Below, one piece after another: positions 48,901-57,900 of a stretch of DNA of 64,000 nt. A program made the position numbers and the translations under genes. The stretch comes from Protonemura montana (lineage: Eukaryota > Arthropoda > Insecta > Plecoptera > Nemouridae). The stretch spans positions 17,659,021 to 17,723,020 of the forward strand of contig OX387602.1 of assembly GCA_947568835.1 (NCBI GenBank). The letters run 5' to 3'. The stretch's first letter is position 1. Each line of letters begins with the position of its first letter. The notes beneath the pieces were generated by a model. The model made no database searches. It worked only from the letters and a program-made list of their open reading frames with translations, and was not told where the DNA came from.

Positions 48901-51900
48901 GAGTTGTCTGATCTGGAGCATCAGCGATTCCCTGAATCCCAAACTGATCCTCGAATGTCCCAGAGACGTGCACACACTCGCGTTTTGCCCTTGGAACGAG
49001 AACATCCTGATCGGGGGTGGGGTAAACGGGCAGATAGTGGTGTGGGACATATTTGACAAGCTCGCCGCAGTCGAGACGGAAATTATCCGGACACCAGACC
49101 AAGAAAGACACCACACCATCTTGGACAAGCTTATGAAGTGGCTGAAGCCGGCGAAGTCTGTCGAGTATCTAACACCGACTGCAGTGTCCGATCTTGAGTA
49201 CTCGCACGTTGGGTGCATTACGGACATCACGTGGCTGAACCCTTTTTGGCGGGTCACCAACATCGGCAAAGTGCGTGTCGCTGCGGAAGACGACCAGACG
49301 ATGCAGTTCATGACGAGCTCCCTAGACGGGTCTATTTATTTCTGGGACTTGAACGCACCAATCACCGAGAAGGTGAGCAGTCAGAGCGCCTCAAAGAAAA
49401 AGAAAAAAACTGTTCCAATCGACACCACGAAATATGTGTCTCCATATAGAAGCATCAGCCGTTTGTTCAAGCCGCAATTTCGTATCAAGATCATTTATCC
49501 CGGACTAGAGGAATTCATCCCTCTTACGGCCATGTCGTTCAAGGTTCCACCCTATTCGTACCACTTGGTGGACGACGCGCCGGCCAAACGCCTAACCGAT
49601 CGCGTTCGGTACACCAATGACACAATCCCTTGGCCGACGATCGACGAACTGCCCTTCAAAGAGGTCTACGTGGGGACTTCAGACGGAAATATCATCATGA
49701 ATACATGGGATGGCCTCTCTTTTGTGCCCGCCGAGGCAGTGGCCTCTGAGACGGGTCACCAACAAGCGTGTGGCAGCATTCACGACGGTCCACTCACGGC
49801 CCTCAGTCAGTCCCCGTTCATGAGTGACATTTTTTTATCTGTCGGGGGACGGATTTTTGCCATATGGAAGGACAACTTCCAGGATGGTCCGATATTTTAC
49901 AGACGCGCTGAAGTGAACTTGTCTTCGTGTATGTGGTCTCCTTTCCAGCCGAGCATGTTCTTTATCACTCTGTCGAACGGAACTATGCAGATATGGGACG
50001 TGATGTTGCGTAGCAATGCTCCGACGCTGGTGCAGACTATTTCGGGGAAGATTCTGACTGGAACATTTTATCACCCTCTCCCCTTGCCCCGCAACATCGT
50101 TGGCATTGCAGACTTCAACGGTTCATTACGTTTGTTTTTCATCCCCGAAGAATACACCAAACGGGAGAAGGACGACGTTGCAAAAACAAGCTTGTTCTTC
50201 GAGCGTGAGCTTGACAGAAAAGAAAGGGTCTTAAAAATCTGGCAGAAGAAATGGTTAGCCACGAATGCGGAGAGGTTACGGCTTCTGCAGCTACAAGATG
50301 ACCAACGGGAAGCTGACAGAAAATATGAAAAGGAAATGAAGGCCATGATGGAAGAGGCCGCTCGGAGAGCTCGCGCGGAAGAACTGAGGAAGATTGAGAG
50401 TAAAAAGTCTGCGGAGGACAAGATTCACGACAAGACGAAGAAACGACTTGAGAAAGTCCAAGAGACTCGTATGACGGAAGTAATAATGTCAAAGAAAAAT
50501 ATGAAGATGGCAGACGCTATTGCAAAAAGGCAACCCCTTGAAGAACTCAAGGCGCAGACCAAAGAAAAAATGAAACAAGTTGCTGCTCGGCATAGTCAAA
50601 GGGAACAAATATTTGAAAATACAATATCAACACTTTTTCCAGAAACTACCGAACCTATCCGCACTAATGTTTCGCAACCCTACTTATTAACCGAAGAATT
50701 TGCCGCTCAAAAAGAAGCAGTGGCGAAGCAATATGAAGCTTGGGACGCTTGGTCCATGAATTTTCTCGCCGAACATCCATACCAGAAAGATAAAGATTGG
50801 CTGCAGGTCTTGGACGAAGGGCGTGAAATCCGCAAATCGCTCGACGTGGCTCTGTCTCAGAGGAACTACCACCAGATAAGGTATGAACTCAGATGTCCGA
50901 AAGTGAAGGCGAAGAAAGCCAAAAAACGGGACGCTGAAGAAGGAGAAGAAGATGCTGGCGTCGTCGAGGAAGAGCCGGAAATTCATGGGGAACCGGTTGA
51001 AGAAGAAACATAATAAGAACAGTGTGCAAGTTGACAAATAATTTAAGCCGAATCGATTGCATAACACAATGTAATTGCATCTTCAGCCTTGCCTTTGAGT
51101 TCGGCGATAACCGGGTGATTTGGCTATCAACTGTAAATGAAATAGATATGAGTAACTAATACCTTTCTTAGGGAAAAATATCTGAACACTTAGTTTTATA
51201 CCCATGTAACACCCAGAGAAGATTAAATTGATCGAAATAAATATTTATTGCGTTGAATTTAATCGCCTTGTCTTGTGGGATCATATCCGCGATACTTACA
51301 AATCTATTTCTAACAAAAATTTTCTTGCGCATCGATATAGTTAGTTACATTTTCTATTGAGACTAAAAAATATATTACTCACTTCGGTGATGGTAATCTT
51401 GTGCTCAGAGAACGCAGTATTCATCATGGTGAAGAAGTTGGAGACACTCTGCCCTTGCAGATGAAGAATCAGTAGTTGGGATCCAAAGAACGCCACCATT
51501 TTCCAGATTGAGATAAAGATGTATGTGAAATATCTCGTTCTCTTGAGTTTCTCACCGATCCTACCCAAGTTCTTGATGATCGTGAACGGCGAATCTTTGG
51601 TCACATAGTTCTCCCACCACCCACACGATATGAGGAAGATGGTGACCGGTATCAGCCAGAGCTCATGTTTTCGGTTACCCTCGAGAAGTGGCCAAACCAC
51701 AAAGCCTGTCGCTTGAGCGGCCAACGCCAACAGGTCGATGGTCATTTTCAGGTACCGTTTTGATTCTTTGCTGCTCCTTGAAAGCATTCCTGAGGGAAAA
51801 TTAAATTTAGATTAGACTTCGGAAACGAGGAGAAAGATTAGGGTGCAATTATGTCGTTCAGATTGAGCTCCAAAGTGTTATTTACTGGCCGAATTTTAAC

Positions 51901-54900
51901 TGTAAATGTCTATTGGTTTAAAGGCATTTAATAAGTACTATCATTTAAGCGCAATAAAGAAAGGTCCAATTACTTTGTGTAGTAAAACCACGGGACATAT
52001 TTGTAAACTCTAAACCTAAAACGAATAGTGAAACTCTCACCGAAAAATCCAGGAACGAAGCAGACGCAGTTTGTCAACATGGCACCTTTGACGACGTCCA
52101 AATTGGGGAGGATGACGAACATAAGGAGGGCGACGCCAATTGTGTGAAACGTCTCCATGAAGAAGACCATGAAGAACTCGGCTGACGTCGGTTTCTTCCA
52201 TGATTTGAAGAAGCAGATTCGCAGAGAGCGAAGGAACGTGCCGACTTCTGGGACTAGATAGGCAATTAGGATGCACCACAGCCACGCAATCCTTTCTTCT
52301 TCGGGTAGCTGGACCACGAACTGCTTTTCGCGACCTGCGGATTAGGACATTTTTGAGTGGTGTGCTTCTACAAGTTTTTAATTAATATGCAAGTGCAGTT
52401 GAATATTGCATTTCCCTTCACTTTCTAAGAGTATCCCGAATGTGGGCTAAAATTATTTTTAAATTTGAGTGTGAACCAGTTTTAGTCAACCAATATCCTC
52501 TGATCAAGTGGCTAATGTTTGTTTTTTTCAAGTTAACATTTTACACTGTAAGGTGTACTAAAATGGGTTTAGATTATTACAAGTAGTTTTTAACCGTTTT
52601 CATTTACATTTTCATGATCTTAATAAATGTTCAGTTTTTATACATTTAAGTTTAAAGGTGCCTGAGCGTTGAGTAATTATATTAATTGAGAAACGGAAAG
52701 GACGAAACAAAGAATATTAAGTCTAATATAATCTTATTATTTATGTAGAAAAATGTTTTGGAATTTTGGCAGCAAACTGTGTGAATTGACATTTCCTGAG
52801 GGTAGCCATCGCACCACTTTGGTGAGATAAAAAAAAAAAAAAAACACGAAAACGTGTTCTTTAACAGTAGAGTATCAAGGTATTTAGCCGTCAATTTCCG
52901 AACATTATATTCTGTAACAAATGATGGCAATCTAAAGGCACCCTATTAAAAGTGCACCTCTGGCGAGGCATAATTACCTAGGTATTTATTACAGTACGGT
53001 AAGATCTTTTCTTCTCGCAACTGTGAGGTCATAAACAACATCGTTCCCTTGGCTATGACCCCTGACCCAAGTACAATGATGAATGTTAAGAGATAGGCGA
53101 CTATTTTCAACATTTTCATCGTGAGTTCGAGGCATTTTTGATTTGCCATCGAGCCGCCATCGTTCTTCGGGACTGGGTCCCTGAATACGTCCCATCCTTT
53201 TGTCTCCGGGACAGTGCGTTGACTGAAACAAAGAAAATTATGAACTCGGTTAATTGCGTCGTCGTCACGAAGCTGTCAGATGATTACCAAGAATTTGTCG
53301 AGGGGCGGAAAAGTGAATGCATGTAAATAGTTGTGGTGCTTGGACAAGTATACGCTCTGTGGGAATGTGCTTCCACAGATTTCCAACGCGGCAATGCAAA
53401 TGGAATGACATTGCAGTTCCACGATTCATTTTCACATCTGTAGACCATTAGCATGCTAATGTAGAAAAAATGCAAGTAATTGACAAATTTCATGTAAGTG
53501 TCAACGTATTATCTAGCGACCTCACAGCAATGGACAACTGAAGTTAATGACTTAGAACTTTTTTGAATCGAGCTAAATTATAAATACCAATGTGGATTTA
53601 CTTTCTGCTAAGTTAAGTATTTTGGAACATTTCCATTGTCTATATACTAAAAAAAATCAAAGTCATATTTTATAATTACAGATTACAAATCTTGGTGCTC
53701 CACTTTGGCTAACATTTAGCCTAGAGGCGTAGGTGTTAGAGGTGGCAAAGAGGGAAAGCCTTGGCCCTCACCTGCAACTTTCCTCGCCTGCCTGACAAAA
53801 GTCACTCGCTTTGGGTTGCGTTAGAACGTTTAATCAGATGGATTATATCGGTTGTCTCCGCAATCGTGTCAAAACTGACGATAAATAATTATCTGAGCGA
53901 TTGATTAAATCAGTTGTTATTGTGAAAGATAAGCAAATTATAAATCAATCATATTTGTGACAAAAATGTATTTCCATAATAGGTATTTGCAACTTTATTT
54001 CGTATGTAAGAATTACTGTTCATTCCAATTCAAAATGGTATGTATATTGCACAATACAACTTAAATTTGAAAGGGATATGTCTAGGAATAATGACTTTTA
54101 GTTTCAAGAATGACCTGTACGGCTTACAACTAACCCTTAAATCCAAATGTTTATCATGATCGGTCTCGTCAGTTACGCGGTAGCATCCAGTATAAAAAAA
54201 AACTTTCTGTTCGTTACTTCAATTTGCAAATTGACATTCGATACGCTAGATCTGATCTACGTTTATTTGCATTTGCTATTGTATCGCGAACAAAAAGCAT
54301 TCCGATTTATATCTACATGCCGTCATGTTTCGCGTGATGCTAAACAAATTGCTGATATCCAAAACTTCACCCACTCTTTTGTTCATTCGTCAACTTCTCA
54401 TTTCTTTTCAAATAAACTGTAAGTCTCGTTCATTTCGCGAGCTGCTGCAGGCATGATATCGCCCGCGATTCGCGACTGTATTGAATCGAACGCGAAATAT
54501 CGAGCGATTCTGCAGAGTGAAAGTCATTGGGAAAGAATTGGTCTGCACGACCTAAGCTCTTTGAGGCGTAGCGTTGAAAAGTCGCCAGGCAGCGCCAAAC
54601 GAGACCAAAGCGCACAGGAAAAAGCCATTATTCACCACCAGCCAGCGGTCGGCCGAAAGAATAAGTGTTCTAGATATTCGAACACGATGCAAGCTTATGG
54701 AACTCCCACTCTGATTATAAATACTACACAATGCAGACAGACAGACTGGCAATCATACAATAGAGTTACATATTTCGTTGCGTCAGCTATCGCGTATCAT
54801 AACTGTTCGATTGGCGATTATTCATGCGATGTGGTCGAACCTCAAGACATGAGAAATGTTTCAACAGAACTGGGTTTCAAATGGGCGTGAGGGAGGCTTG

Positions 54901-57900
54901 AGATTATTTTGCCGAAACTGGATCAGATTCAAAGGCGTGTTATTTAGGTAAAACGTGCTTTGTATAAGAATAACGTTTTTGAGGTTTTAGTGTATTCACC
55001 GTTCAGGAAAGTCCCGTGGTTCATTCCGGAACTTCCTTGGCTGTCATGGAGGATATACCCTTAAGCCGGAGATATGGTAGACGGCAATCAAGGCACAATT
55101 GAACTGATTATTGTCGCACCTTCTCAACCTTGCACCGTTCAGGAAGGCTCGGCCGACGTCGTGATGAAGGAGAAAGTATGTTGACGGATCAGAAACCGTT
55201 GCAATAATATAATATGACAATTAACGAACCGGTGCAACATGCGCTCGGGAAATTTTTCATGTCCTAGAGATGCATAAATAGAAAATAATCAAGTCTGTGT
55301 GCTTAAAACGTGAAAATCTTCAAAGTGTAAACTATTCGTTAATTAATCGTGAATATAGGAAAGCTTGGCTGGGACATGTCTTCCGCATTGAACTGAATAT
55401 TGCCAACAAAACTTTAAATAATAAACTCAGTGGCTTCGTAGAATGGTTATATGGTTTTGTTGAGTAATCGGTACAACAATGCAAAGTTTAATTAAAATAA
55501 TTAATAGGTGAAAAGATTTACTTTCTTTACTCTACTGCCATGCATAAATGTACATACTAATTATTATAAACGTGTTATAAAACTATATTTTACAAGAAAA
55601 AACCAAAGAGTTTGGAAATACCAAAGACATGACACATGAAAATTTATTTAAATCAAACTCACTTGCACAGAAAGTCGCAATCTGATAGAATCTAATCAGG
55701 TATTTCCAATTTACACGCTCGTGTGCGAATCTAATCTTTGTTTTGTCCTGGAGCGTAAATGATGCGCAATGTCATCAGAGGAAACCTCGTTTTTCTCGAT
55801 TTCTAGCACATTTCGAAATCGATTGTCAATGGGAAAAATGCAAGATGCAAATCATTTGCAAGAGCTAGAGTCCATCAACGCGAACAATCTGCGTCTGTGA
55901 CGTGTTTTCACGTCATTCATGGGAACAATAGCCTCAGCCTCGCCGTCACAACGATGACGAACTTAATCGAAGGAAGCACCGTGAAATAATTCAAAGAATT
56001 AGATAATTTTACAGTAACTTTAATAGAAATTGCATGGAGGACGCTGAGCTTGCAAAAAAAACAGCGGTGCCCTAGACAACTGCATGCAAACTATTTTGCC
56101 ACCTTGTTTCTGAATTTTCTGTTATTTTCTGTTATTTTCTGAATTTTTCTGTTGTTTCTGTTTCTGAAACCCATCTGTTATGGAAAACATGATTCATGTT
56201 TGGCTCATTGTATTTTGATATTTTTTCATCGTGTTTTCTTTCCGCAATTGATGAATTATATGATGTTAAATTTAACCTTTTGGCTAAATCTCCCAGTCCC
56301 TAGGGAAATTGATTTTAGATATTAATAAATCGTGACAACAAATCATCTAGATTTGAAAAAATGGTAAGCACTGTTAAACTCTGCATTAAAACCCCATTTT
56401 AAGTAAATAGCTTTTTGGAGCTTGCTAGAATTCATATTTATAGGCACATTAGTAGACTCATCCTAAATACGAGTTATTCAACAGTAGTCTGGATCTGGAT
56501 GCCTAGTGAGGCCCCGCGTTTCCGAGCGAATGATTTCAATGCTTGAGTAGGCGACGAACTTGGTCGAAGATGGAGCCGCCGCCTGGCCATCATCTGCATC
56601 CAGCGCGGGAAGCTGCATCCATCGCGGCGCGGTGCACAAAAACAATCAGTGTGCTTCATTGAAAATCAATCGGCCACGCACCGCTGCAGTGCCACCTCGT
56701 TTTATCAATCCAATGCCTTTTTACAGTCACAAAATAAACCAACAAAAATATAATTTCCAAAGGTTACCAGAAAAAAATGGTAAATTGATTACTAGTTCCA
56801 AAAGAAAGGAGGTATTTGATACTAACTTTCGTAATCTGATATTAATTAGAGTGAAATATTAAAACTACAATGCAGTCACGTGCATGCTTACTAACGTTAC
56901 AACAACAGTTTTTTCATAACATAAGAAAATTTAATAGATCGTTTCCATTCAATCGACAGCCTATATTACACACGATCGGTAGCACTTTCTCAGCCGAACT
57001 CGGAAGCCGATAATTTTATGAAATTGTGAGATAAAAAGTGATGTAATCCGTGAAATGAAGCAAACAAGACAGTGATCCTTCGTTAAGGGCTCAAAGGGCT
57101 GAAGGATATTTTTTATGTGCTCTAAAGTTATAAGTTTATTGTGATCCCTCCATTTCGAGACAAGAACTATTTATTCCCTGGTCTGGACCTGTTAGCAAAC
57201 CGACGGCTCAGCTTGCCTCTGCTCTGCGAGCGTCCCTGTCAAGTGGGCAGCTTTTTGAAAAACTCTTGACAACCCTCGCTAAAGATAATTACACGGCAAC
57301 GCCCCGGTCAGCTTTGTATGGTCATACAATGATTTAGCTGGAGCAGCTCTAGGTTTATAGTTACACGCAATGTTGTAATTTTTATAGTCCAGACTTCTCT
57401 GAGTCGGGCCACCTACATCACCTTGGGCGCCATGCGTGGGTTTTGACATTTAGATCTATATTCCTTCCATGATCTTTATCAATTGTAGAGATCGTTATTA
57501 TTGATTTATAGAAACAGGGGAACAATCGTGTCTCGGTTGTTAGCCGAACACAGTGACTGCGGCCGTTTCGGTGTGAGGAAAAGCCCATGTTTAGCCGCGG
57601 ACTTTTATTGTGCTCATGGTTTTGGTTTCATACTTCTTGCATTGTGATTTCAGTGAAATTCTGTGCAAATGGAAAACATTTTTCGTGTTCTTTTCTCGCT
57701 TTCTGAGAGAGTTATAATCTTGTAATAATTATTAGACCGATTCAAGAGAACGCAGGTTCATGATCAGAAGAACCATGATGACAGCGCTGGCATTTACAAG
57801 TTTTTCTCGATGATTGTGTGCTGCTACAGAACTGTGATGGCATTTGGGCGCTAATAGCAGAGCATGTTGATGTAAAGTGGGTCGGCGCCAGAATCTCATG

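Larger units (their letters stand above)
47312..51382 (-). other. CHS1 intron 4, host of a nested gene
   Basis: This 4.07 kb intron is mostly occupied by the opposite-strand DNAI3 gene (coding 47783-51013). Apart from intron 1, most other CHS1 introns are 80-640 bases, so the nested gene accounts for the unusual size. Confidence 0.9.

Noticed and set aside
54453-54890. ATG-initiated 145-codon frame inside CHS1 intron 1
   Set aside because: No known domain, signal peptide or repeat. A frame of this length is plausible by chance in 7 kb of intron. Transcript or conservation evidence would change this.
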